A stretch of 64,000 bases of DNA, taken from the NCBI RefSeq assembly GCF_050948175.1, contig NC_135206.1, positions 2,061,170 through 2,125,169 of the forward strand. Direction: 5' to 3'. Origin of the DNA: Xylocopa sonorina (taxonomy: Eukaryota > Arthropoda > Insecta > Hymenoptera > Apidae). The notes under the pieces were generated by a model. That model was not told the origin of the DNA and did not search any database. It worked only from the letters and a program-made list of their open reading frames with translations. Positions 48,196 to 58,910 of the stretch are shown here, one piece after another. The translations under genes were made by a program, and so were the position numbers. The stretch's first letter is position 1. Each line of letters starts with the position of its first letter.

Positions 48196-49890
48196 CAGAA
48201 CAAATTAAGGATAATTTGTTAACCGTGCAATTTAAGTAATAGTGCTAGTTTAAACTAATAAGTTCAACTTAAAACTAGCACTATTTTCTCTCATTTCTAA
48301 AAAACAGAAATAATTAATGGCAAATAAAACAATTTTTTCAAAAATGAAAGCACGAAAACAGTCAGAACAAATTAATGATAGTTTGTTAACCGTGCAATTT
48401 AAGTAATAGTGCTAGTTTAAACTAATAAGTTCAACTTAAAACTAGCACTATTTTCTTTCATTTCTAAAAAACAGAAATAATTAATCGCAAATAAAACAAT
48501 TTTTTCAAAAGTGAAAGCACGAAAACGTCAAAAGAAATTAATGATAGTTTGTTAACCGTGCAATTTAAGTAATAATGCTAGTTTAAACTAATAAGTTCAA
48601 CTTAAAACTAGCACTATTTTCTCTCATTTCTAAAAAAACAGAAATAATTAATCGCAAATAAAACAATTTTTTCAAAAGTGAAAGCACGAAAACGTCAAAA
48701 GAAATTAATGATAGTTTGTTAACCGTGCAATTTAAGTAATAGTGCTAGTTTAAACTAATAAGTTCAACTTAAAACTAGCACTATTTTCTCTTATTTCTAA
48801 AAAACAGAAATAATTAATGGCAAATAAAACAATTTTTTCAAAAGTGAAAGCACGAAAACGTCAAAAGAAATTAATGATAGTTTGTTAATCGTGCAATTTA
48901 AGTAATAGTGCTGGTTTAAATTAATAAGTTCAACTTAAAACTAGCACTATTTTCTCTCATTTCTAAAAAACAGAAATAATTAATGGCAAATAAAACAATT
49001 TTTTCAAAAGTGAAAGCACGAAAACGTCAAAAGAAATTAATGATAGTTTGTTAACCGTGCAATTTAAGTAATAGTGCTAGTTTAAACTAATAAGTTCAAC
49101 TTAAAACTAGCACTATTTTCTTTCATTTCTAAAAAAACAGAAATAATTAATCGCAAATAAAACAATTTTTTCAAAAGTGAAAGCACGAAAACGTCAAAAG
49201 AAATTAATGATAGTTTGTTAACCGTGCAATTTAAGTAATAGTGCTAGTTTAAACTAATAAGTTCAACTTAAAACTAGCACTATTTTCTCTCATTTCTAAA
49301 AAACAGAAATAATTAATGGCAAATAAAACAATTTTTTCAAAAGTGAAAGCACGAAAACGTCAAAAGAAATTAATGATAGTTTGTTAACCGTGCAATTTAA
49401 GTAATAGTGCTAGTTTAAACGAATAAGTTCAACTTAAAACTAGCACTATTTTCTCTCATTTCTAAAAAACAGAAATAACTAATGGCAAATAAAACAATTT
49501 TTTCAGAAGTGAAAGCACGAAAATGCCAAAAGAAATTAATGATAGTTTGTTAACCGTGCAATTTAAGTAATAATGCTAGTTTAAACTAATAAGTTCAACT
49601 TAAAACTAGCACTATTTTCTCTTATTTCTAAAAAAACAGAAATAACTAATGGCAAATAAAACAATTTTTTCAAAAGTGAAAGCACGAAAACGTCAAAAGA
49701 AATTAATGATAGTTTGTTAACCGTGCAATTTAAGTAATAGTGCTAGTTTAAACTAATAAGTTCAACTTAAAACTAGCACTATTTTCTCTCATTTCTAAAA
49801 AACAGAAATAATTAATCGCAAATAAAACAATTTTTTCAAAAGTGAAAGCACGAAAACGTCAAAAGAAATTAATGACAGTTTGTTAACCGT
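48196..49890. repeat. 166-167-bp satellite, ten copies
   Basis: The unit contains AAGTAATAGTGCTAGTTTAA, CTTAAAACTAGCACTATTTT, AATAAAACAATTTTTTCAAA and GAAAGCACGAAAACGTCAAA. GAAAGCACG starts at 48346, 48513, 48680, 48846, 49012, 49179, 49345, 49511, 49678 and 49844. Copies differ at few positions. Within the unit, GTGCTAGTTTAA and TTAAAACTAGCAC are near inverted repeats. One diverged single copy lies at 34.9 kb. Confidence 0.95.
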
Positions 49891-50207
49891 GCAATTGTTT
49901 CTTTAATACAATTAAGCTTGCGCATATTAATAGCGAAAAATCCTGAAGAAACTGGAAATCATTAATATCGTTTCTCCTAGAAATCTCAGAAATGTTTTAA
50001 GTCAAACGAGAATTCTAAAATATCAGAAAAATGAAGGATTAATAAAAATATAACTTAGTTTATTTGTTTAAATTTGTTGTTGAGCTTTGAAAAATTCATT
50101 TATGCAGATGTAATTTTGTTAAGGGAATATTTAATTTATTTTGATGATGAAGTTGTTAAATTTTTGAGAGTTTTATAGTTTGTTAGTGTAAATTTGTTAA
50201 AAGTGAG
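49733..50207. repeat. Paralogue of 34886-35370
   Basis: The last satellite unit plus ~320 bp of downstream sequence (GAAAAATCCTGAAGAAACTG, AATTTGTTGTTGAGCTTTGA, GAGTTTTATAGTTTGTTAGT) is colinear with 34886-35370. Both end at GAGATTTCT, after which this copy enters the 15-bp family and the other enters the 133-bp satellite. Confidence 0.85.
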
Positions 50208-51150
50208 ATTTCTAAGCGCAAGTCTTGCAAACGTAAGATTTCTGAGTGAAAATTTTTTAAGTATGAGATTTCGAAGCATCAATTTTTCAAGCCTAAGCTT
50301 ACTGAGCGCAATTTTTCTAAGTACAAGATTTCTAAGCGCAAGTTTTCAAAGTGTAAAATTTCTAAGCATGAGTTTTTCAAGCATAAGATTTCTAAGCACT
50401 AGTTTTTCAAGCATAAGATTTCTAAGCACTAGTTTTCCAAGTGTGAGATTTCTAAGCATGAGTTTTCCAAACATAAGATTTCTAAGCACTGGTTTTCTAA
50501 GCGCAAATTTTCCAAGCATTAGATTTCTAAGCGCTAATTTTCCAAGCACAAGAATTTTAAGCTCAAATTTTCCAAGCATTAGATTTGTAAGCATAATTTT
50601 TCCAAGCGCAAGGTTTCCAAGTGTAAGGATCTAAACGCTTACAGTATCACAAGTGCTAGTTTTCCAAGTTCAAAATTCCTAAGCATAAGTTTTCCAAATG
50701 CAAGATTTTCAAGCCCAAGTTTTCTAAGCGCGACGTTTTTAAGTATAAGTTTTCCATGCATGAGATTTCTAAACGCAAGTTTTTCAAGTGTAAGGTTTTT
50801 AAGCGCAAATTTTTGAAGTATCAAATTGTGAAACATAAATTTTTCGAGCATGAGATTTCAAAGCACAAGTTATCCACGTGCTAGATTTTTAAGTGCAAGC
50901 TTTCCAAGCGCAAAATTTCTTAGCTTAAACTTTCTAAGCTTGAATATTCTAAGCGCAAAATTTCTAAGATTTTGAACATTCTAAGCTCAACATTTCTAAG
51001 CTTGTACATTCTAAGTACAAAATTCCTAAGCTTGAACATTCTAAGCTCAAAATTTCTAAGCTTGAACATTCTAAGCTCAAAATTTTCTAGCTTGAACATT
51101 TTAAGCACAAAATTCTTAAGCTTGAACTTTCTAAGCAAAAATTTTGCAAT
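50205..51150. repeat. 15-bp family, reverse orientation
   Basis: Exact 15-bp register with units such as GATTTCTAAGCACTA and GTTTTTCAAGCATAA. From about 50920 the units change to CTAAGCTTGAACATT and CTAAGCTCAAAATTT. The frames open on both strands (for example 146 codons at 50194-50634) follow from the register. Confidence 0.95.
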
Positions 51151-51159
51151 CGCCTACAA

Positions 51160-51790
51160 TCTAAAAATAATTTAATTCAATTTCATCGACTTTTAAATAA
51201 CTTTTTCTGATCCTGATTCACAGAATAAAGTTTAACAAAATTTGTACACACTTTTAATTAATCTCATTCTACATATATATATATATATATAATTATAATT
51301 CCATTCTACATAAATATATTAATTAAAAGCGGACATATATTCTATACTATTTAAATATTCTAGTTTAAATATCTTAATTAAAAGAAAATTGTCAAATATA
51401 TATATATATAAATGAAATAGAAATTAATTTATATAGTTAATAATAATAAATCTCCATTCCATTTATTTAATTAATTTCATAAAACACCTTTAATTAATTT
51501 CTTTTAACTAAGATATTTAGACTAGAATATTTAAATTAAATATATATATTTAGATTAGAATATTTAAACTAAAGGTTAATTTTCTTTAATTAAAATATTT
51601 AAACTAAAATATTTAAATAGAATAGAATATATGTCCGCTTTTAATTAATATATATATATGTAGAATGAAATTATAATTGTATATATATAGAATAAGATTA
51701 ATTAAAAGTGTGTGTAAATTTTGTTAAACTTTATTCTGCGCATCAGGATCAGAAAAAGTTATTCAAAAGTGGATTAAATTGAATGAAATT
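51160..51790. repeat. Large imperfect palindrome (hairpin), arms ~250-300 bp
   Basis: The left arm (about 51165-51400) and the reverse complement of the right arm (about 51785-51560) share ACTTTTTCTGATCCTGAT, AGAATAAAGTTTAACAAAAT, ACACTTTTAATTAATCT and TTAATTAAAAGCGGACATAT. The loop is about 140-160 bp of A/T. The flanks continue the symmetry: CGCCTACAATCT and the 15-bp family on the left, AGCTAGTAGGTG and the opposite orientation of the family on the right. It may be a fold-back element or an inverted duplication. No gene is inside. Confidence 0.85.
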
Positions 51791-52310
51791 ATTTGTAGCT
51801 AGTAGGTGTTTGGAAAACTTACGCTTAGAACGTTAAACCTTGGAAAATTTGCACTTAGAACGATAAAACTTAGAAATTTTGTGTGTTTTAATATATATAT
51901 AATATAATTGTGTTTTTTTAGACAACGAATCTGCAATTGTAACGTTGAAATCAAATTTCTGGCAAGCGTACTTTCTTTCCATCCAGAGGAGTAAAACTGG
52001 ACGCACATAATCCTCGAATACTTTCCTGGTCGTATTGCACAGGCCAATAAGCATCGTCCTACATATTTCCATTCAAAGAGATTCACTATCCGTTGCACGC
52101 TACTCAATTTCATTCTGCGATCTGTTTTATTTATCCAGCGATCTTGCGCGTGAAACTGATTTGATAAAAAATAAGATCCACATGCTCAGTCGTCCGGTTC
52201 AACAGCTGCAAGAATATCTATTTTGAGATTTAGGTGTAGTTTGTTTTATGGGTTTTGCTTTTGCTGTGCTTTCAACAGTTTTCTATAACTTTGTAGAATA
52301 TGTAAGAATT
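51791..52310. other. Short 15-bp-family remnant and unique island
   Basis: 51815-51885 holds about five forward-orientation units (AAAACTTACGCTTAGAACG). Then follows a unique stretch with overlapping open frames on both strands (minus 52113-51799 and 52072-51833; plus 52035-52226). None is recognised; the longest is partly minisatellite. Confidence 0.4.
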
Positions 52311-52319
52311 ATTTATTTG

Positions 52320-54790
52320 TTAGAATGAATAGGAAGTTCTCTTGGAGTATGTTTTTTTAGAGCAAAATTTCTAGGCGCAAGATTTCTAAGATCAAGTTTT
52401 TCAAGCACAAAAATTCTAAGTGGAAGTTTTCTAAGCTCAAGTCCTCCAAGCGCGAGATTTGTAAGCGCAAGGTGTTCCAAACAAAAAATTTCTAAGTCGT
52501 TGTTTTCTAATCGCAAGTTCTCCAAGCTTAAAATTTCTAAGCACAAAATTTGCCAAGCTCAAAATTTCTAGGTGGAAGTTTTCCAAACGCAAGTTCTTCA
52601 TGCGCGAGATATCTAAGCTTAAGTTTTCCAAGCAACAAATTTTTAGATGGAAATTTTCCAAGCACAAGTTTTCCAAACACAAAAATGTTTTCCAAGCACA
52701 AGATTTCTAAATGCAAGTTTTCTAAGCACAAAATTTCTAGGAGGAATTTTTCTAAGCACGAGATTTCTAAATGCAAATTCTCCAAGTACAAAATTTCTAG
52801 GTGGAATTTTTCTAAGCGCAAGTTCTTCAAACGTGAGATTTCTAAGTACAAATTTCGAAAGTAAGAAGAACTTTAGATGGAAGTTTTCTAAGCGTAAGTT
52901 CTCAAAGCACAAGATTTCTAAACGCAAGTTTTCAAAGCACAAAATTTCTAGGAGGAATTTTTCTAAGCACGAGATTTCTAAATGCAAATTCTCCAAGTAC
53001 AAAATTTCTAGGTGGAATTTTTCTAAGCGCAAGTTCTTCAAACGAGAGATTTCTAAGTACAAATTTCGAAAGTAAGAAGAACTTTAGATGGAAGTTTTCT
53101 AAGTGTAAGTTCTCAAAGCACAAGATTTCTAAACGCAAGTTTTCAAAGCACAAAATTTCTACCAGGAATTTTTCTAAGCACGAGATTTCTAAATGCAAAT
53201 TTTCCAAGTACAAAATTTCTAGGTGGAATTTTTCTAAGCGCAAGTTCTTGAAACACGAGAATTTTAAGCTTAAATTTTGCAAGAAAAAAACTTTACATGG
53301 AAGTTTTCTAAGCACAAGTTCTCAAAGCACGAGATTTCTAAGTTCAAGTTTTCCAAGCAAAAAATTTCTAGGTAGAAGTTTTTCAAGCGCGAAATTTCTA
53401 AGCTCAAGTTCTCCAAGCAACAAATTTTCAGGTGGAAGTTTACCAAGCGCGAGATTTCTAAGCTTAAGTTTTCCAAGCAAAAATTTCTTGGTGGAAGTTT
53501 TCCAAGCGTAAGATTTCTATGTGCAAGTTTTCCAAGTACAAAATTTCTAGGAGGAGTTTTGCTAAGCACGAGATTTTTAAATGCAAATTTTCCAAGCACA
53601 AAAATTCTAGGTGAAAGTTTTCCAAGTGCAAGTTCTACAAGCTTAAAATTTCTAAACGCAAGGTGTTTCAAACAAAAAATTTCTAGGTGGTTATTTTCTA
53701 AGCGCAAGTTCTCTAAGCTTAAAATTTCTAAGTACAATGTTTGCTAAGCTCAAAATTTCTAGGTGCAAGTATTCCAATCGTAAGTTCTTCATGCGCAAGA
53801 TTTCTAAGTTTAAGTTTTCCAAGCACAAAATTACTAAGTGGAATTTTTCTAAGCGCAAGTTCTTCAAATGCGAGATTTCTAAGTTCAAATTTTGAAAGCA
53901 AAAAAGAACTTTAGGTGGATGTTTCCTAAGTGTAAGTTCTTAGAGCGCGAGATTTCTAAGCTCAAGTATTTCAAGCAAAAAATTTCTAGGTGGAAGTTTT
54001 CCAAGTGCAAGTTCTCTAAGCTTCTAAGCTCAAATTTTTCAAGCACAGAAATTCTAGGTGAAATTTTTCTATACCCAAGTTCTCTAAACGCGAGATTTCT
54101 AAGCTCAATTTTTGCAAGCACCAAATTTTTAGGTGGAACTTTTTTAAGCGTAAATTCTCCAAGCGCGAGATTTCTAAGCTCAATTTTTCCAAGCACAAAA
54201 TTTTTAGGCACAAGTTTTCTATGCGCGAGATTTCTAAGCTCAACTTTTGCAAGCACAAAAATTCTAGGTGGAAGTTTTCTAAGTGTGAGATTTCTAAGCG
54301 CAAGTTTTTCAAGCACAAAACTTTTAGACGCAAGTTCTCCAGGCGCAAAATTTCTAAACACAAGGTTTCTAAGCGCAAAATTTCACAGTGCATAATTTGT
54401 AAGCTCAAGATTTCCAATCACAAAATTTCTAACCACATAATTTTTCAGCGCAAATTTTCCAAGTACAAGATTTCTGAGCGTAAAATTTTTGAGTGCAAGA
54501 TTTCCAATCGTCAAATTTTTAAGCCCAAAATTTCTGAATACATGATTTCCAATCGTAAAATTTCTTAGCTCCAAATTTCTAAGTGCAAAATTTCTGTTTT
54601 CCAACCGCAAAATTTCTAAGCCCAAAATTTCTGAGTGCAGGATTCCCAATCGCAAAATTTCTAAGTGCAAGTCTTCCAAACGCAAATTTTCCAAGCATAA
54701 GTTTTCTTAGTGCAAGTTTTCCAAGCGCGATATTTCTACTCATGGGTTTTTCAAGCATAAGATTTCTAAGCGTAAATTTTTCAAGTGTAA
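52320..54790. repeat. 15-bp family, reverse orientation, left arm of a large inverted arrangement
   Basis: Units such as GTTTTCCAAGCACAA, AATTTCTAGGTGGAA and GATTTCTAAGCTCAA. A 211-bp higher-order block marked by AAGAAGAACTTTAGATGG starts near 52863, 53074 and (diverged) 53281. Many long open frames run on both strands because of the 15-bp register. The orientation is opposite to the array at 56.66-57.97 kb. Confidence 0.95.
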
Positions 54791-55625
54791 TCGCAACATA
54801 TCCAATCGCCATTAATCACCAACAATAATCAAAAGCTTACCTTTATTTAATTACACAGCTCCTGTAGAAAAGAGTTCCGTAAGTTTTTCAAATAAATTTT
54901 CTAAGCACATGTTTCCCAACCGCAAAATATCTAAGCACAAATTTTCCAAACGTAAGATTTCTAAACGCTCACAGTATAACAATCGCAACATATTCAATCG
55001 CCATTAATCACCAACAGTAATCAAAGAGTTAACTTTATTTTATTACACAGCTCCTGCAGAAGAAGGTTCCACAAGTTTTTCAAGCGTAAATTTTCGAAGC
55101 ATAAGATTTCGAAGTGCAAGTTTTCCAAATGTAACTTTTCTAAGCGTAAGATTCCTAAGCGCAAATTTTCCAAACATGACTTTTCCAAGCGTAAGATTCC
55201 TAAGCGCAAATTTTTCAAACGTAACTTTTCCAAGTGTAAGATTTCTAAGCATGAATTTTCCAAACGTAAGATTTCTAAGGGCCTACAGTATCACAATTGC
55301 AATATTTCCAATCGTCATTAATCACCAACGGTAATATTTTTCTACATAGCTCCTGTAGAAAAGAGTTCCGTAAGTTTTTAAGCGTAGATTTTCTAAACAT
55401 AAATTTTCCAAGCGTAGGATTACTAACCTCCTACAGTATCACAATCGCAACAAATCCAGTCACCATTAATCACCAACAGTAGTCGAACGATTAACTTTAC
55501 TTTCTTACATAGCTTTTGTAGCAGAAGGTTCCACAACTTTTTCAAGTAAATTTTCAAAACACATATTTTCCAAACGCAAAATATCTAAGCACAAATTTTC
55601 CAAACGTAAGATTTCTAAACGAGGA
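54785..55625. repeat. Composite module array (CACAGCTCCTGTAG), left side
   Basis: Four times the sequence alternates a few 15-bp units with a non-minisatellite cassette: ATCGCAACATATCCAATCGC, CATTAATCACCAACAGTAAT, then TACACAGCTCCTGTAGAAAA and GTTCCGTAAGTTTTTCAA. Cassettes lie near 54785-54885, 54975-55080, 55285-55380 and 55430-55540. The reverse complement of the same cassette is at 56.13-56.66 kb. Confidence 0.9.
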
Positions 55626-56110
55626 GGATATAGAAACCACGTAAACAATTCGAATTTCAAAACTTACTACTTAACCATCGTTACCATCGACTTGTGACAC
55701 CTATTGGAAGATTAAAGAAACCCCATTCTAATAAACCAAGTAAGAAGAACAACTCTACTATCTCTAAAATAGCCAATGTGCTGTCCATATTATAAACTAG
55801 CAAACTTTTTACATCCTAAATACCTCTTCGCTTAGATATTGGAGAATCATTCCATTTAGAAATGCTTAATCATTTCTCTGTTGCTTGCATTGGACTCAAC
55901 CAAATTGTACATCTCGATTGCTCGAATATTTTGCTGTAATGTGGAGGCCATCAATTATCTTCTGGCACGTAATCACCCAGCACAGCAGTGAAAGACACTG
56001 GTTACGTGGTTTTGATCGATTATCCTGATTTTCGCCAGACGTTCTAGAAAACGACTTGATCGAGTGTTCCTGTTCAATTCTGCACGTTGATGAGATGAAA
56101 AAGTGTAAGT
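55626..56110. other. Unique spacer at the centre of the inverted arrangement
   Basis: About 485 bp of unique sequence between oppositely oriented module arrays. An 11-bp perfect inverted repeat, AAACCACGTAA (55634-55644) and TTACGTGGTTT (56002-56012), brackets most of it. No gene or RNA motif is recognised. Confidence 0.6.
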
Positions 56111-56660
56111 AAATCTTGCGGAATCTTACTCGAGAGGAGCTGTGTAATAAAATAAAGTTAACTCTTTGATTACTGTTGGTGATTAATGGCGATTGGAATT
56201 GTTGCGATTGTGATACTTTGAGCCCTTAGAAATCTTACGTTTGGAGAGGTTATGATTGAAAAACTTGTGGAACCTTCTTCTAGAGGAGCTGTGTAATTAA
56301 ATAAAGGTAACCTTTTGGTTTACTGTTGATTAATGGCGATTGATTTGTTGCGATTGTGATACTGTGAGCGCTTAGAAATCTTACGTTTGGAATACTTGCG
56401 TTTATAAATCTTGCATTTGAAAAATTTAAGTTTAGAAATTTTGCGCTTGGAAAACTAGCGCTTGTGATACTGCAGGCGCTTAGATCCTTATACTTAGAAA
56501 ACTTGCGCTTCGAAATCTTATGCTTAGAAAATTTACGCTTGAAATACTTGTGGAACTTTCTTCTACAGGAGCTGTGTAATAAAATAAAGTTAACTCTTTT
56601 GATTACTGTTGGTGATTAATGGCGATTGGAATTGTTGCGATTGTTATACTGTGAGCGCTT
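56111..56660. repeat. Composite module array, right side (inverted)
   Basis: AGAGGAGCTGTGTAATAAAA, GTTAACTCTTTGATTACTGT and TGGTGATTAATGGCGATTGG, the reverse complement of the left cassette, occur near 56135, 56283 and 56560. They are separated by short runs of 15-bp units in forward orientation. The last TAACTCTTTTGATTACTG cassette passes directly into the 15-bp array. Confidence 0.9.
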
Positions 56661-57970
56661 AGAAATTTTGTAATTGGAAAATTTACGCTTAGAAATTTTA
56701 CGCTTACAAATCTTGTGCTTAAGAATTTTGCGCTTGGATTTCTTCCGCTTTGAAATATTGCACTTAGAAATTATGTGCTTGAAAATCTTACGCTTAGAAA
56801 CCTTGCACTTAGAAATTATGCGCTTTGAATTTTACGCTTGGAAATCTTATGCTTAGAGAAGTTACGCTTAAGAATCTTGTGCTTGGAAAGCTTGCATTTG
56901 GAAATTTTGAGCTTGGAAAAAACTTAAACTTACGCTTAGAAATTTTGTGCTTGGAAAACTTGCGCTTAGAAATTTTATAATTGGAAAATTTACGCTTAGA
57001 AATTTTAAGTTTACAAATCTTGTGCTTGAAATTCTTCCGCTTTGAAATATTGCACTTAGAAAGTATGTGCTTGAAAATCTTACGCTTAGAAACCTTGCAC
57101 TTAGAAATTATGCACTTTGAATTTTACGCTTGGAAATCTTATGCTTAGAGAAGTTACGCTTAAAAATCTTGAGCTTGGAAAGCTTGCATTTGGAAATTTT
57201 GAGCTTGGAAAAAACTTAAACTTACGCTTAGAAATTTTGTGCTTGGAAAACTTGCGCTTAGAAATTTTATAATTGGAAAATTTACGCTTAGAAATTTTAA
57301 GTTTACAAATCTTGTGCTTAAGAATTTTGCGCTTGAAATTCTTCCGCTTTGAAATATTGCACTTAGAAAGTATGTGCTTGAAAATCTTACGCTTAGAAAC
57401 CTTGCACTTAGAAATTATGCGCTTTGAATTTTACGCTTGGAAATCTTATGCTTAGAGAAGTTACGCTTAAAAATCTTGAGCTTGGAAAGCTTGCATTTGG
57501 AAATTTTGAGCTTGGAAAAAACTTAAACTTACGCTTAGAAATTTTGTGCTTGGAAAACTTGCGTTTATAAATCTTGCATTTGAAAAATTTAAGTTTAGAA
57601 TTTTTCCGCTTTGAAATCTTGCACTTAGAAATTATGTGCTTGAAAATCTTACGCTTAGAAACCTTGCACTTAGAAATTATGCGCTTTGAATTTTACGCTT
57701 GGAAATCTTATGCTTAGAGAAGTTACGCTTAAGAATCTTGAGCTTGGAAAGTTTGCATTTGGAAATTTTGAGCTTGGAAAAAACTTAAACTTACGCTTAG
57801 AAATTTTGTGCTTGGAAAACTTGCGTTTATAAATCTTGCATTTGAAAAATTTAAGTTCAGAAATTTTGCACTTGGAGAACTTAAACTTGTGCTTAGAAAA
57901 TTTATACTTGAACGACTTGCACTTAGAAAATGTACGCTTAAAAATCTTGCGTTAAAAATCTGGCACTTAG
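56661..57970. repeat. 15-bp family, forward orientation, right arm, with ~260-307-bp blocks
   Basis: Units such as GAAATTTTACGCTTA and AATCTTGTGCTTAAG. A block ending in GCTTGGAAAAAACTTAAACT recurs with marker starts at 56911, 57203, 57510 and 57772. The steps are 292, 307 and 262 bp, differing by 15 and 45 bp, so whole units were gained or lost between block copies. Confidence 0.95.
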
Positions 57971-58468
57971 AAAAAACAGTTACAAATACAAACTCCTATT
58001 ACATAAAAAATCACAGAAAAAAAAACCATTTGCATATAAGATCCAAAGGTATCGCAGCAACCATAAAATATGCATACCACCAGTTATTACACAATATTAA
58101 AATTCCCTATCTCTTTACACTCTTAACTGTGACTAGAATTTTATCTAACTTACAACCAAGAATCTTACATCCTCTCTTTAGAAAGCAATAAATGAAACAT
58201 CCATTTAAAAAGAATACTTTAAGAAAAAATAAATTAATTTACTACTACTTATTAACAGTAATCATTAGCAACAAATATCTTATCAACATAAAAAATACTC
58301 TGGAATTTTTCTGGGCGCAAGTTCTTGAAACGCGAGATTTCTAAGTGCAAATTTTCACGTTAAAGAATACTCATTATACATAATTTTTAATTATGAATTA
58401 TCAGTTACGAGTCACACTATTGTAATAATTATAACAATTAATGGTTGGTGTTGGAGCTGTGTTCTTTA
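57971..58468. other. Unique AT-rich sequence with a short reversed 15-bp fragment
   Basis: No gene recognised. At about 58312-58362 a short piece (GGCGCAAGTTCTTGAAACGC, GATTTCTAAGTGCAAATTTT) belongs to the 15-bp family in the orientation of the left arm, i.e. opposite to the adjacent array. Confidence 0.55.
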
Positions 58469-58620
58469 AAACGACGTTAATAAATATTAAATCAAAATAG
58501 TTTTCTCTAAAACGACGTTAATATTAAATAAAAATTGTGTTCTTTAAAATGACGTTAATAAACGTTAAATAAAAATTGTCTTCTATAAAACCAAATGAAT
58601 ACCAAATAAAAATTGTTTTT
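58469..58620. repeat. ~40-bp AACGACGTTAATA repeat, reverse relative of 60.0-60.85 kb
   Basis: Three to four units containing TTCTTTAAAATGACGTTAAT and AATATTAAATAAAAATTGTG. These are the reverse complement of the main units at 60000-60850. Confidence 0.8.
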
Positions 58621-58910
58621 GTTCAAAGGTGGAGTCACACTGTGGTAACAATTATAACAATTAATGATTGGTATTGGAGCCATCTTGAAATAGGAAAAAT
58701 TGGAAAAAATGATCGAAGTCGAGTGAAATCAAATCTTCAGTGACGCGTACAACGCAGATGGTATTTCAGATTTTCTACATCGAGTAATCGATGATCGCCG
58801 ACCGCGAATTTGCTCGGCAACTTTCCTCCTTTCCCTGTTCCAGCTTCGCAGCTGTGCTATCGTTCGACTTGTTTTGAATCAAGTTCACCAGGTGATTCAT
58901 AATAAATATT
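58621..58910. other. CpG-bearing unique island
   Basis: Includes CATCGAGTAATCGATGATCG and CCTTTCCCTGTTCCAGCTTC. A duplicated phrase, ATTATAACAATTAATG (near 58427 and 58650), links it to the preceding island. No gene is recognised. Confidence 0.4.

Noticed and set aside
46115..49890. CRISPR-like repeat-spacer pattern
   Set aside because: Repeats are contiguous with no unique spacers of constant size, there are no cas genes, and the DNA is eukaryotic in character.
51799..52113. 104-codon minus-strand frame as a gene
   Set aside because: Its end is minisatellite-derived, a second frame overlaps it, and no motif is recognised.
52313..54828. Leucine-rich frames suggesting a leucine-rich-repeat protein
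   Set aside because: The period is five residues, not 20-29, and both strands are open, so it is an array by-product.
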